Assembly (NCBI RefSeq): GCF_050627025.1
Contig: NZ_CP192472.1
Strand: one strand, 5' to 3'
From: Variovorax paradoxus_P
GTDB lineage: Bacteria > Pseudomonadota > Gammaproteobacteria > Burkholderiales > Burkholderiaceae_C
Length of the DNA: 64,000 bases
Below are positions 16,486 to 25,529 of the stretch, piece after piece. Every line of letters starts with the position of its first letter. Position 1 is the stretch's first letter. A program made the translations under genes and the position numbers. The notes beneath the pieces were generated by a model. That model was not told the origin of the DNA. It ran no database searches and worked only from the letters and a program-made list of their open reading frames with translations.

Positions 16486-16501
16486 TTGACCATTTGGTCC
16501 A
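16486..16501. promoter_or_regulatory. RutR operator upstream of rutA
   Basis: TTGACCATTTGGTCCA matches the published RutR consensus TTGACCANNTGGTCAA at 13 of 14 defined positions. It lies between rutA (start 16383) and the divergent SnoaL-like gene (start 16602), in the only long A+T-richer gap of this part of the window. The neighbouring rutR makes the assignment likely. Confidence 0.8.
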
Positions 16502-16601
16502 AAGTGGAGCAGGCGAACTGCCCAACCTGCGGCAGCACGGTGCGCTGCAAGGCCAAACCGGTGCAGCGACCGCGTCATCGATCGCGCGGCAAAATCACCC
16601 C

Positions 16602-17054
16602 ATGCCCAAGACCCCACTCCGCGCCGCCGCTGCCGTCGGCGGTACTGCAGACGACATCGAGGCCGCGTTCTATGAGGCGCTGCAGCGCGGCGACATCGAA
16701 GCGCTGATGGCGTGCTGGGCCGACGAGGACGAGGTGTTCTGCGTGCATCCGGGCGGCCCCCGCCTGGTGGGCGCCACGGCAATCCGCGCGGCTTTCGAGC
16801 AGATGTTCGGCAACGGCGCCATTCACGCCATGCCTGCGCGGGTGCGCAAGATAGAGTCGCTGGCAAGCGCGGTGCACAACGTGCTCGAACGCATCGAGGT
16901 GCTCACCGCCGAAGGCCCGAAGCACGCCTTTGTGCTGGCCACCAACGTCTATCACAAGACCGCCGAAGGCTGGCGCATGGTGGCGCACCATGCGAGCCCC
17001 GGCAGCGCGCGGGAGCCCGTCGACTCGAACGACCCGCCGCAAATCTTGCACTGA
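16602..17054 (+). CDS. SnoaL/NTF2-like protein
   Basis: 150 residues. The NTF2-like pattern is clear: DIEAAFYEALQRGDIEALMACWADEDEVFCVHPGGPRLVGATAIRAAFEQMF, then a strand-rich half ending WRMVAHHASPGSA. Members are small hydrolase- or isomerase-like cone folds or ketosteroid-isomerase relatives; the specific ligand is unknown. It is divergent from rutA and could share the RutR-controlled region, but it is followed after 3 bp by the YheT-type hydrolase and more likely belongs with that gene. Confidence 0.8.
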   Translation: MPKTPLRAAAAVGGTADDIEAAFYEALQRGDIEALMACWADEDEVFCVHPGGPRLVGATAIRAAFEQMFGNGAIHAMPARVRKIESLASAVHNVLERIEVLTAEGPKHAFVLATNVYHKTAEGWRMVAHHASPGSAREPVDSNDPPQILH

Positions 17055-17057
17055 GAA

Positions 17058-18071
17058 ATGCCTGGCGACGTTTCTTCCCCGCACTCATCCATGGGCTACG
17101 CAGCGCCGCGCTGGCTGCCCGGCGGCAACCTGCAGACCATCTGGGCGGCGCTCTATGCGCGCCGCTTCAACGGGCCGGCGCCGGTGTACCGCCGCGAGCG
17201 CTGGAACACACCCGACGGCGACTTCATCGACGTCGATTTTGTGGATGCGAGCGCGCCGGGCCCCCGGCCGCTGCTGGTGCTGTTCCATGGGCTGGAGGGC
17301 TCGTCCCGCAGCCACTATGCCGAGGCTTTTGCCACTTTTGCGGCCGAGCGCGGCATGGCCTTTGCGGTGCCGCATTTCAGGGGCTGCAGCGGCGAGCTCA
17401 ACCTGGCACCCCGCGCCTACCACTCGGGTGACTACGAAGAAATCGACTGGATCTTGCGGCGCATGCGCGAGCGGCAGGCGCTCCATGGCGGCGGCCCGGT
17501 GCTGGCCGCGGGTGTTTCGCTGGGCGGCAACGCGCTGCTGCGCTGGGCCTGCGAGGCCGGCGACACGGCCCATGCCTCGGTTGCCGCCGTGGCCTCGGTG
17601 TGCGCGCCGCTCGATCTTGCAGCGGGCGGCGAGGCCATTGGCCGCGGCTTCAACCGGCTGGTCTACACGCGCATGTTCCTGGCCACCATGAAGCCCAAGG
17701 CGCTTGCCAAGCTGGCCCAATTTCCGGGGCTCTTCGACCGCGAGCGCCTGATGGCCGCGCGAGACCTCTACACCTTCGACGATGTGTTTACCGCGCCGCT
17801 GCACGGCTTTCGCAACACCGACGACTACTGGGCGCGGGGCTCGTCCAAGCCGCACCTGAGCGCGATTCGCGTGCCCGCGCTGGTTGTCAATGCGCTGAAC
17901 GACCCGTTCATTCCGGCCGGCAGCCTGCCCGGCCCGGGCGAGGTGGGCCGGCACGTCACGTTGTGGCAGCCCGCGCACGGCGGGCATGTGGGTTTTCCGC
18001 TCGGCGCGCCGCCGGGGCATGTGCGCGGCATGCCGGAGAGCGTCGGTAGCTGGCTCGGGCAGTTCGCCTAG
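17058..18071 (+). CDS. YheT-family alpha/beta hydrolase
   Basis: 337 residues of the UPF0017/YheT (ABHD1-3-like) family. Characteristic stretches are WLPGGNLQTIWAALYAR, LLVLFHGLEGSSRSHYAEAF, VPHFRGCSGE, the nucleophile elbow AAGVSLGGNALLRW (GxSxG), VVNALNDPFIPAG (Asp) and WQPAHGGHVGFP (His). A cytoplasmic hydrolase probably acting on esters or lipids; no substrate is established for the bacterial group. Co-oriented with the SnoaL-like gene and followed after 35 bp by the 182-residue hypothetical. Confidence 0.88.
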   Translation: MPGDVSSPHSSMGYAAPRWLPGGNLQTIWAALYARRFNGPAPVYRRERWNTPDGDFIDVDFVDASAPGPRPLLVLFHGLEGSSRSHYAEAFATFAAERGMAFAVPHFRGCSGELNLAPRAYHSGDYEEIDWILRRMRERQALHGGGPVLAAGVSLGGNALLRWACEAGDTAHASVAAVASVCAPLDLAAGGEAIGRGFNRLVYTRMFLATMKPKALAKLAQFPGLFDRERLMAARDLYTFDDVFTAPLHGFRNTDDYWARGSSKPHLSAIRVPALVVNALNDPFIPAGSLPGPGEVGRHVTLWQPAHGGHVGFPLGAPPGHVRGMPESVGSWLGQFA

Positions 18072-18106
18072 GCCTGGCTGCCGCGCGGGCGCGCAAAATA
18101 GCTTTC

Positions 18107-18655
18107 ATGGACGACATCGTTAAACAAGCGCTCGCCAAGTGGCCCAACGTGCCGCACTGCTACGGCTGGCTTGGCCTGGACGCGCGCGGCAACTGGTACA
18201 TGCGCGACGACCGCACCCAGGCCCAGGGCCCTTTTCCGGCCGCAAAGGGCTCGATGCTGCGACACGACAAGCTGATCGACTTCATTCACCGCAACTACGA
18301 CCGCGACGCGGAAGGGCAGTGGTTCTTCCAGAACGGCCCCCAGCGCGTCTACGTCGAGCTTGAGACGGCGCCTTTCGTCTGGCGCATTGCCGACGACAAC
18401 GGCTTTGCCGTCACCGCCCACACCGGGCAGGCCGTCGATGTTTCCGGCTGCCTGCTCGACGAGGAGGGCCGTCTCTACCTGGTCGCTCCCATCGGGCTGG
18501 GGCTGGTTCATACGCAGGACGTGGGCCTGGCGGCCAATGCCATCGAGCAGGGCCTGTGGACGCCCGAACAGGTGCGCTCTGCCGATCTGCCGCAGCGCTT
18601 TGGCCATGTGCTGAGCCCCGCGGCCCGCCAGCCGGTGGCGGTTGCCAAACCCTGA
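18107..18655 (+). CDS. Conserved betaproteobacterial protein of unknown function
   Basis: 182 residues. The start MDDIVKQALAKWPNVPHCYGWLGLDARG and the following MRHDKLIDFIHRNYDRD, WFFQNGPQRVYVELE and LPQRFGHV look like a conserved cytoplasmic family that I recognise from Burkholderiales genomes (possibly the DUF2946 label, unverified). No membrane segment, signal peptide or catalytic motif is evident. It ends 20 bp before a strong bidirectional terminator, closing the SnoaL-YheT cluster. Confidence 0.75.
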   Translation: MDDIVKQALAKWPNVPHCYGWLGLDARGNWYMRDDRTQAQGPFPAAKGSMLRHDKLIDFIHRNYDRDAEGQWFFQNGPQRVYVELETAPFVWRIADDNGFAVTAHTGQAVDVSGCLLDEEGRLYLVAPIGLGLVHTQDVGLAANAIEQGLWTPEQVRSADLPQRFGHVLSPAARQPVAVAKP

Positions 18656-18678
18656 TCGGCGCGCCCTGCAGACGTAAA

Positions 18679-18710
18679 AAAAGCCGGCACGAAGCCGGCT
18701 TTTGTTTTTG
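18679..18710. terminator. Bidirectional intrinsic terminator
   Basis: A 10-bp perfect stem (AAAAGCCGGC / GCCGGCTTTT) with a five-base loop, flanked by A and T runs on both sides. It separates the plus-strand gene ending at 18655 from the minus-strand cytochrome gene ending at 18735, so it can serve both. Confidence 0.9.
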
Positions 18711-18734
18711 GGGCGCTGCGCCCCAAGGTTCTGC

Positions 18735-19346
18735 TTACTTGGCCGCGCTGGCCGGTGCGGCCGCCGATGCGGCACCTTCGGCAGGGGCCGCGCCTGCGGC
18801 GGGGCGATCGGGCACCGGGAACTTGGCGCCGCCCGCATTGGCCAGGTAAACCACGGCACGGCCGATTTCGAGGTCTTCGAAGTCGCCGCCGCCCTGGGGA
18901 GGCATGGCTCCCTTGCCATGCAGTGCATGGTCGAGCAGCGTTTCGTAGCCCTGGCCGATGCGCGGGCCCCAGGCTGCGGCGTCGCTCAGGTGGGGCGCGC
19001 CGGGAATGCCGGGCGAGCCGTGGCAGGCAATGCACTGCGTCTTGAAAACCGTTTCGCCAGTGGCGAGCGCGCGGTTGGCGTCGCGGATTTCAATGGCGCC
19101 GACCTTCTTGAGCCGCTCGGCCACTTCGCGGTTGCGCGCGTCTTGCGACACGCCATAGAGCGACATGTTGTCGCCCTCTGCCGTGCCCGCGGGCTTGTTG
19201 CCCGAAACCACGTAGGCCACAAGGCCCACGATGATCAGGATGGGAGCAAGAAAGGAGAAAAATACCGCGAGCAGCAGTTGCTTCGGGTTTTTGATCGGGC
19301 CGGTGTGGGCGTCTTCTGTGGCCTGGTAGTGCGGGTCTGCGCTCAT
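18735..19346 (-). CDS. Membrane-anchored cytochrome c5-type protein
   Basis: 203 residues. One N-terminal membrane segment (LLLAVFFSFLAPILIIVGLVAYVV) anchors a periplasmic c-type domain with one haem motif CIACH and the probable Met ligand in GKGAMPPQGGG. A flexible Ala/Pro-rich tail ends the protein. It is probably an electron carrier to a terminal oxidase; the partner is not in view. A GAGGA lies just upstream of the ATG. It stands alone between the bidirectional terminator and the efflux operon. Confidence 0.88.
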   Translation of the reverse strand: MSADPHYQATEDAHTGPIKNPKQLLLAVFFSFLAPILIIVGLVAYVVSGNKPAGTAEGDNMSLYGVSQDARNREVAERLKKVGAIEIRDANRALATGETVFKTQCIACHGSPGIPGAPHLSDAAAWGPRIGQGYETLLDHALHGKGAMPPQGGGDFEDLEIGRAVVYLANAGGAKFPVPDRPAAGAAPAEGAASAAAPASAAK

Positions 19347-19460
19347 GGCGTCCTCAATAACGGGGGCTCGTCGGGGGGCTTTTTCGAATCAACCGGCGAT
19401 TATAGAGAGGCCCTCCGCCCAAAGGACGGAAGGCCGGTCCGGAGCCGTCGCGCGAAAGCC

Positions 19461-20885
19461 TCAGCCCTTGTTCTCGCGGCCTGTCCAGCCGCCGCCCAGC
19501 GTCTTGTAGAGCGTGACCTGGTTCTGCAGCTGCAAGAGCCGCGTGGTTACTGCCGACTGCTGCGCCGTGTACAGCGAGCGCTGCGCGTCGAGCAGGTCGA
19601 GCGCGCTGGCAATGCCGTTGCGGTAGCGCATGTCCGAGAGCTTGAAGCGCACCGCTTCGGCATCGGCCTGCGCCCGCTGCGCCCGCACCTGCTCGCCCAG
19701 CGTGGCACGGCCGGCCAAGGCGTCTGCCACTTCGCGGAAGGCGGTTTGAATGGATTTTTCGTACTGCGCCACCGCAATCTCGCGCCCGGCCTTGGCCGAG
19801 TCGAGCCCCGCGATGTTGCGGCCCGCATTGAAGATGGGCAGCGTGATCTGCGGCGCAAAGGTCCACGCCTTCGATCCGCTGTCGAACAGGCCCGAAAACT
19901 CGCTGCTCGCCGTGCCGATCGACGTGGTGAGCGACACCCGCGGAAAGAACGCCGCGCGCGCCGCGCCGATGTTGGCGTTGGCGGCAATCAGCTGCTGCTC
20001 GGCCGAGCGAATGTCCGGCCGTTCGGCCAGCAGGTCCGAAGGCAGGCCTGCGGGCACGTCGGGCATGGGCTTGATGCCGTCCAGGCCCTTGGCGCCGCCG
20101 GCCGTGGCTTCTGCAGGCACCGGCGCACCCAGCAGCAGGGCGAGTGCGTTCTCGTCCTGCTGGCGCGTGCGCAGCAGCTGTGCGTAAGAAGCACGGGCGG
20201 TTTCGGCCAGCGAGTTTGCGGCCTGAAAGTCGAGCTCCGACGACACCCCGTTGTCGAAGCGCAGCTTGGTCAGGCGCACCGATTCTTCGCGCGTGCTCAG
20301 CGTCTGGCGCGTGAGCTCGAGCAGTTCGTCGTCGGCAATCAGCGTGAGCCAGCCCGTGGCAACCGCGGCAACCAGGCTGATCTGCGCGGCCTTGCGCGTT
20401 TCTTCGGTGGCAAGGTATTGCGCCAGCGCCTGGTCTTTCAGGCTGCGGATGCGGCCGAAGAAGTCGATCTCCCAGGCGGTAATGCCCAGGGCCACGCTGT
20501 ACTGCGACGACACGCTGCCCGCGCTGCTGTCGATGGCCTGCAGCTGGTTGGGGCTCGAACGCGAGCCGCTGCCCGTGAGGCCCACCGCCGGAAAGAGCGC
20601 CGAGCGCTCGATCTGGAACTGAGCGCGCGCCTGCTCGATGTTGAGCACCGACACACGCAGGTCGCGGTTGTTGGCAAGCGCGGTCTGGATCAGGCCGGCA
20701 AGGCGCGGATCGGTGAAGAAGTCTTGCCACGGCAGGGCGGCCGCAGCCTGGCCCGCCGGCTGCGCCGGGTCGCCCGGAAACGTGGTGGGCACCGGCGCCG
20801 CGGGGCGCTCGTAGGTTGGAATGAGCGAGCAGCCGGCCAGCAGCAGGGCTGCGGCCAGGGCGGTAGGAATGAATTTCTTAGTCAT
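19461..20885 (-). CDS. RND efflux outer-membrane lipoprotein (OprM/NodT family)
   Basis: 474 residues. A signal peptide with lipobox (LLLAGCSLIPTYERP) is followed by the two repeated TolC-like halves: FFTDPRLAGLIQTALANNRDLRVSVLNIEQARAQFQI and, in the second half, AAFFPRVSLTTSIG and GRNIAGLDSAKAGREIAVAQYEKSIQTAFREVADAL. It forms the trimeric channel through the outer membrane for the pump encoded upstream. Its start overlaps the end of the inner-membrane pump gene by 8 bp, so expression is coupled. It is the last gene of the three-gene efflux operon. Confidence 0.93.
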   Translation of the reverse strand: MTKKFIPTALAAALLLAGCSLIPTYERPAAPVPTTFPGDPAQPAGQAAAALPWQDFFTDPRLAGLIQTALANNRDLRVSVLNIEQARAQFQIERSALFPAVGLTGSGSRSSPNQLQAIDSSAGSVSSQYSVALGITAWEIDFFGRIRSLKDQALAQYLATEETRKAAQISLVAAVATGWLTLIADDELLELTRQTLSTREESVRLTKLRFDNGVSSELDFQAANSLAETARASYAQLLRTRQQDENALALLLGAPVPAEATAGGAKGLDGIKPMPDVPAGLPSDLLAERPDIRSAEQQLIAANANIGAARAAFFPRVSLTTSIGTASSEFSGLFDSGSKAWTFAPQITLPIFNAGRNIAGLDSAKAGREIAVAQYEKSIQTAFREVADALAGRATLGEQVRAQRAQADAEAVRFKLSDMRYRNGIASALDLLDAQRSLYTAQQSAVTTRLLQLQNQVTLYKTLGGGWTGRENKG

Positions 20886-23800
20886 GTGTTTTTTCCTCCG
20901 TGATGCCGGCGGCCTCTGCATGCCGCTTGTCGGCTTCATGCTGGCGCGCGCTGCCCTTGAACAGGCCGCGAACCACCACGAAGAACACCGGCACGAAGAT
21001 CACGGCCAGCACCGTGCCCGTGACCATGCCGCCGAGCACACCGGTGCCAATGGCGCGCTGGCTGGCTGAGCCGGCGCCGGAGGCAATGGCCAGCGGCACC
21101 ACGCCCAGGCCAAAGGCCAGCGAGGTCATGATGATCGGGCGGAACCGCAGGTGGGCCGCGGCCAGGGCCGATTCGATGATGCCCTTGCCCTGCGCCTGCA
21201 GGTCTTTTGCAAACTCGATGATCAGAATCGCGTTCTTCGCAGACAGGCCGATGATGGTGATCAGGCCCACCTGAAAGTACACGTCGTTCGAGTAGGCGCG
21301 CAGCATGGTTGCCAGAAGCACACCCAGCACGCCCAGCGGCACCACCAGAATGACCGCCAGCGGAATCGACCAGCTCTCGTACAGCGCAGCCAGGCACAGG
21401 AACACCGCCAGGATTGCGAAGCCGTACAGGATGATGGCCTGCGAACCCGCGAGCTTTTCTTCGCGCGACTGGCCCGTCCATTCAAAGCCGAAGCCTTGCG
21501 GCAGTTGGCTAGCGAGCTTTTCCATCTCGGCCATTGCGGCGCCCGTGCTGTAGCCCGGAGCCGCGTCGCCGCTGATGCGGATGGCGGGGTAGCCGTTGTA
21601 GCGCACCGTTTGCGTGGCGCCCGTAACCCACTTGGTGGTGGCAAAGGCCGAGAGCGGCACCGGCTGGCCCTGCGAGTTGCTGGCGTTCAGCTTCAGCAGG
21701 TCGTCCGGCTGCATGCGGGCCGGCGCATCGGCTTGCACCACCACGCGCTGCAGGCGGCCGCGGTTCGGAAAGTCGTTGATGTAGCTCGAACCCAGGCCCG
21801 TCGACAGCGTGGCGTTGATCGCGTCGAAGGTCACGCCCAGCGCGTTGGCCTTGTCGCGGTCGATGTCGATCTGCAGCTGCGGCGCGTCTTCCAGGCCGTC
21901 AGGGCGAACCTGCGCCAGGATCTTGCTCTGGCTGGCCATGCCCAGCAGCTGGTTGCGTGCGCTGACCAGCGCCTGGTGGCCCGCGCCCGAACGGTCTTGC
22001 AAACGGAAGCTGAAGCCGCTCGCGTTGCCCAGTTCAGGAATGGGCGGCGGGCTCAGCGGGTAGATGAACGCGTCGCGAATGCCCGAGAGCGCACCGAAGG
22101 CGCGGCCCGCAAGCGCACTGGCCGAGTGGGCCGGGTCTTTGCGTTCTTCCCAGTCTTTGAGCGTCACGAAGGCAAGGCCCGCATTCTGGCCCTGGCCAGA
22201 GAAGCTGAAGCCCATCACACCGACGATGCTCTGCACTTCGGGCTGCTTCAGGATGAAGCCTTCGACCTGCTGCATGACCGACAGCGCACGCTCTTGCGTG
22301 GCGCCTGGCGGCAGCTGCACGTTCACGATGATGTTGCCCTGGTCTTCTGCCGGCAAGAACGAGCTTGGCAGCCGCATGTAGGTAAATACCACCGCGCCGA
22401 TGATCACCGCATAGATGATCAGGTAGCGCGCGGCGCGCCGCAGAATGCGCGCAACGATGCCTTCGTAGCCCTTGGCCGTGCGCGAAAAGCCGCGGTTGAA
22501 CCAGCCGAAGAAGCCGCTCTTCTCGTGGTGGTGGCCCGCTTCGACCGGCTTCAGCAGCGTGGCGCACAGCGCCGGCGTGAGCGACAGCGCCATGAAGGCC
22601 GAGAAGGCGATAGACGTCACCATGACCGCCGAGAACTGGCGGTAAATGTTGCCCGTGGAGCCCGCAAAAAATGCCAGCGGCACAAACACCGAGATCAGCA
22701 CCACCGTCACGCCGATGATGGCGCCCGAGATCTGCCGCATGGCCTTGCGCGTGGCCTCGAGCGGCGAAAGCCCCTCTTCGCTCATGATGCGCTCGACGTT
22801 TTCGACCACCACAATGGCGTCGTCCACCACGATACCGATCACCAGCACCATGCCGAACATGGTCAGCACGTTGATCGAGAAGCCCAGCGCAAGCAGCGAG
22901 GCAAACGTGCCCAAGAGGGCAATTGGCACCACGATGGTCGGAATGATCGTGTAGCGCCAGTTCTGCAAGAACAGGAACATCACCACAAACACCAGCGCAA
23001 TGGCTTCGAGCAGCGTCTTCACCACTTCGGTGATGGAGATCTGCACAAAGCGCGAGCTGTCGTACGGAATGTCCCACTTCACGCCCGGCGGAAAGAAGCG
23101 CTGCAACTCTGCCATCTTGGCGCGAATGGCCTTGGCCGACTGCAGTGCGTTGCCGTTGGGCGTGGGCTGCACGCCCACACCCACTGCCGGCACGCCGTTA
23201 AGCCGCGCCGAGGTGGCATAAGACTGACCGCCCAGTTCGACCCGTGCCACGTCTTGCAACCGCACGGTCGAGCCGTCGGGGTTGGCGCGCAGCACAATCT
23301 TCTTGAACTGGTCGACATTGGCCAGCTGGCCGTTGACCACCACAGTGGCCGCAATGGCCTGGCCCGGAATGTTGGGCAGGTCGCCCAGCGTGCCCGAAGA
23401 CACCTGCGCGTTCTGTGCGCGAATCGCGTTGTTTACGTCTGTCGCCGACAGGTTGAAGCCCTGCAGCTTGGCCGGGTCGATCCAGATGCGCATTGCGTTT
23501 TCAGAGCCGAACAGCTGCGCCTGGCCCACGCCCACCACGCGCTGCAGTTCAGGCACCACGTTGCGCGCGGCATAGTCGCCAAGCGCCACCGGGTCGAACT
23601 GCGGGTTGTCCGAAGACAGCATCACGAACATCAGGAAGTTGTTGCGCGACTTGTCCACGCGCACACCCTGCTGCGTTACCGCTGCCGGCAGGCGCGGCGT
23701 TGCGCGCGAAAGCCGGTTTTGCACGTCCACCTGCGCAAGGTCGGGGTTGGTGCCCGCCTCGAAGCTGATGGTGATGGTGCCGGTGCCGTCTGCCTGGGCC

Positions 23801-24042
23801 ACCGATTCCATGTAGATCAGGCCCGGCGAGCCGTTCATTTCGCGTTCGACCACGGACAGCACGCTGTCTTCGAGCGTCTGGGCCGAGGCGCCGGGGTACG
23901 CCACGTTGATAACGATGGCCGGCGGTGCCACCGGCGGGTATTGCGAGATCGGCAGCTGGGTAATTGCCACGCCGCCCATTACCAGAACGAACAGGGCGAT
24001 CACCCAGGCGAAGATCGGGCGGTCGATAAAGAATTTGGCCAT
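20878..24042 (-). CDS. RND multidrug efflux pump, inner-membrane subunit (AcrB/MexB type)
   Basis: 1054 residues, full length for the HAE-1 family. It starts MAKFFIDRPIFAWVIALFVL, with the expected first membrane helix. Two large periplasmic loops and twelve spans follow. The proton-relay Asp pair lies in VLVIGIVVDDAIVVVENVER, and the second half has the matching GLITIIGLSAKNAILIIEFAK. The protein exports hydrophobic drugs and other amphiphiles using the proton gradient, with the adaptor (24061) and channel (19461) from the same operon. Specificity cannot be inferred. Confidence 0.96.
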   Translation of the reverse strand: MAKFFIDRPIFAWVIALFVLVMGGVAITQLPISQYPPVAPPAIVINVAYPGASAQTLEDSVLSVVEREMNGSPGLIYMESVAQADGTGTITISFEAGTNPDLAQVDVQNRLSRATPRLPAAVTQQGVRVDKSRNNFLMFVMLSSDNPQFDPVALGDYAARNVVPELQRVVGVGQAQLFGSENAMRIWIDPAKLQGFNLSATDVNNAIRAQNAQVSSGTLGDLPNIPGQAIAATVVVNGQLANVDQFKKIVLRANPDGSTVRLQDVARVELGGQSYATSARLNGVPAVGVGVQPTPNGNALQSAKAIRAKMAELQRFFPPGVKWDIPYDSSRFVQISITEVVKTLLEAIALVFVVMFLFLQNWRYTIIPTIVVPIALLGTFASLLALGFSINVLTMFGMVLVIGIVVDDAIVVVENVERIMSEEGLSPLEATRKAMRQISGAIIGVTVVLISVFVPLAFFAGSTGNIYRQFSAVMVTSIAFSAFMALSLTPALCATLLKPVEAGHHHEKSGFFGWFNRGFSRTAKGYEGIVARILRRAARYLIIYAVIIGAVVFTYMRLPSSFLPAEDQGNIIVNVQLPPGATQERALSVMQQVEGFILKQPEVQSIVGVMGFSFSGQGQNAGLAFVTLKDWEERKDPAHSASALAGRAFGALSGIRDAFIYPLSPPPIPELGNASGFSFRLQDRSGAGHQALVSARNQLLGMASQSKILAQVRPDGLEDAPQLQIDIDRDKANALGVTFDAINATLSTGLGSSYINDFPNRGRLQRVVVQADAPARMQPDDLLKLNASNSQGQPVPLSAFATTKWVTGATQTVRYNGYPAIRISGDAAPGYSTGAAMAEMEKLASQLPQGFGFEWTGQSREEKLAGSQAIILYGFAILAVFLCLAALYESWSIPLAVILVVPLGVLGVLLATMLRAYSNDVYFQVGLITIIGLSAKNAILIIEFAKDLQAQGKGIIESALAAAHLRFRPIIMTSLAFGLGVVPLAIASGAGSASQRAIGTGVLGGMVTGTVLAVIFVPVFFVVVRGLFKGSARQHEADKRHAEAAGITEEKTHD

Positions 24043-24060
24043 GCGGGCGCGCTCCTGCTA

Positions 24061-25350
24061 TTACTTCTTTTCGGCCGGCGCAGCCGCCGCACCGCTGGCT
24101 GGCGCCGCTGCGGCAGACGCCGCCGGCGCTGCCGGTTTTGCCGCGCCGTTGGGCGCCGGCTTGGTCCATGGCACCGCCTTTACCGGCGTGCCGGGCGGCA
24201 TCATCTGCAGCTTCTGGAAGCCGTCGACCATTACCTGTTCGCCCGCCTTCAGGCCGTCGAGCACCACCCACTGGTTGTCCTTGGCGGCGCTGATCTTCAC
24301 CGTGCGCTGGCTGATCTTGCCGTCGGCACTGACCACCGACACCGTGTCGCCCTGCTGCGTGCGCGTAACCGCCTGCTGGGGAATGGTGATTGCGTTGGTG
24401 GCCTGCGCCTGCTCGAGCTTTACGCGCACATACAGGCCGGGCAGCAGCTCGCCCTTCGGGTTGGGCACCTCGGCGCGCAGCGTGACCTGGCCCGTGGCTT
24501 GGTCTACCGTCAGGTCGGAGAACAGCAGCTTGCCGGGCAGCGTGTAGTCGGTGCCGTCTTCAAGCACCACCGTAACGCTGGCGGCCTCTTCGCCGTTGGC
24601 GCGCTTGTACTGGCCCGCAGCCAGTGCGCGGCGCAGCTTGAGCACGTCGGACGCCGACTGCGTGAAGTTCACGTACATCGGGTTGATCTGCTGCACCACG
24701 GCCAGCTCGGTCGCGTCGCCCTGGCCCACCAGTGCGCCTTCGGTTACCAGCGCGCGGCCGATGCGGCCTGCAATGGGCGAGGTTACGTCGGCGTAGCCAA
24801 GGTTGATCTTGGCGGTTTGCACGGCGGCGCGGCCCGCGGCCACATCGGCCTCGGCCGTTTTTTGCGCGGCCACGGCGTTTGCGTATTCCTGCTTGCTTAC
24901 CGCGTTGGCCTCGACCAGCGGCTTGTAGCGGTCGGCCAGTGCCTTGGCCTGCACGGCGTTGGCCTCAGCCCGCGCCAGCGTGGCTTGCGCGTTTTGCGAG
25001 GCCGCCACCAGCGGTGCCGGGTCGATGCGGAACAGCAGTTGGCCGGCCTTTACGTCGCTGCCTTCGCGGAACTCGCGCTTCAGCAGAATGCCCGAGGCAC
25101 GGGCGCGAACCTGCGCCACGCGCGAGGCCTCCAGCCGGCCCGGCAGCTCGGTTACCAGGCCCACGTCTGTCGGCGTGGCAACCACCACTCCCACTTCAGG
25201 CGCCGGCCGGGCGCCGCCACCGCCTGCGCCGCCCGGGCCGGCGGGCGCATCGCCCTTGGAACAGGCCGCGAGCGTCAGCACCACAACGGCGGCCACGATC
25301 GCGAGGCGCGGCGAGAACGAAGATTGACGCGAAACATGCAGGAGAGGCAT
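24061..25350 (-). CDS. RND efflux periplasmic adaptor (AcrA/MexA type)
   Basis: 429 residues. The lipobox VVLTLAACSKG follows a short signal. The membrane-fusion domains are in order: GRLEASRVAQVRARASGILLKREFREGSDVKAGQLLFRID (lipoyl), the long coiled hairpin rich in Ala/Gln, and NPMYVNFTQSASDVL and VTLRAEVPNPKGELLPGLYVRVKLEQ (beta-barrel). The C-terminus has an extra Pro/Ala tail. First gene of the operon, divergent from the TetR-type repressor at 25530. It should link the inner-membrane pump to the outer-membrane channel. Confidence 0.94.
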   Translation of the reverse strand: MPLLHVSRQSSFSPRLAIVAAVVVLTLAACSKGDAPAGPGGAGGGGARPAPEVGVVVATPTDVGLVTELPGRLEASRVAQVRARASGILLKREFREGSDVKAGQLLFRIDPAPLVAASQNAQATLARAEANAVQAKALADRYKPLVEANAVSKQEYANAVAAQKTAEADVAAGRAAVQTAKINLGYADVTSPIAGRIGRALVTEGALVGQGDATELAVVQQINPMYVNFTQSASDVLKLRRALAAGQYKRANGEEAASVTVVLEDGTDYTLPGKLLFSDLTVDQATGQVTLRAEVPNPKGELLPGLYVRVKLEQAQATNAITIPQQAVTRTQQGDTVSVVSADGKISQRTVKISAAKDNQWVVLDGLKAGEQVMVDGFQKLQMMPPGTPVKAVPWTKPAPNGAAKPAAPAASAAAAPASGAAAAPAEKK

Positions 25351-25445
25351 GCGAATCCTTTGAAGCAAAGACAGGAGATGGCCCGTTCGCACTGCGAACA
25401 GAAAACCAGCATAAACAGCCGGGCCATCGGGGAAGCCCGATAGTT

Positions 25446-25469
25446 TACATACATTCATGGATGTATAGT
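25446..25469. promoter_or_regulatory. AcrR-like operator between efflux operon and its regulator
   Basis: A 24-base imperfect palindrome starting TACATACATT and containing GATGTAT in the second half. It aligns with the E. coli acrAB operator as I know it (TACATACATT at the start, ATGTAT in the second half), with mismatches mainly in the last three bases. It lies midway between the divergent starts at 25350 and 25530, so the repressor could control both the pump operon and itself. Confidence 0.75.
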
Positions 25470-25529
25470 GACAGCATTGAATGGCCCCATGGTTCGGAAA
25501 GGGCTTGGCTTTACAAATCAGGAGACTTG

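Noticed and set aside
21151..25443. A 1430-codon plus-strand open frame antisense to the efflux pump genes
   Set aside because: It is rich in His, Arg and Gln without any domain pattern, and lies exactly opposite two well-supported genes. It is a result of high G+C codon bias.
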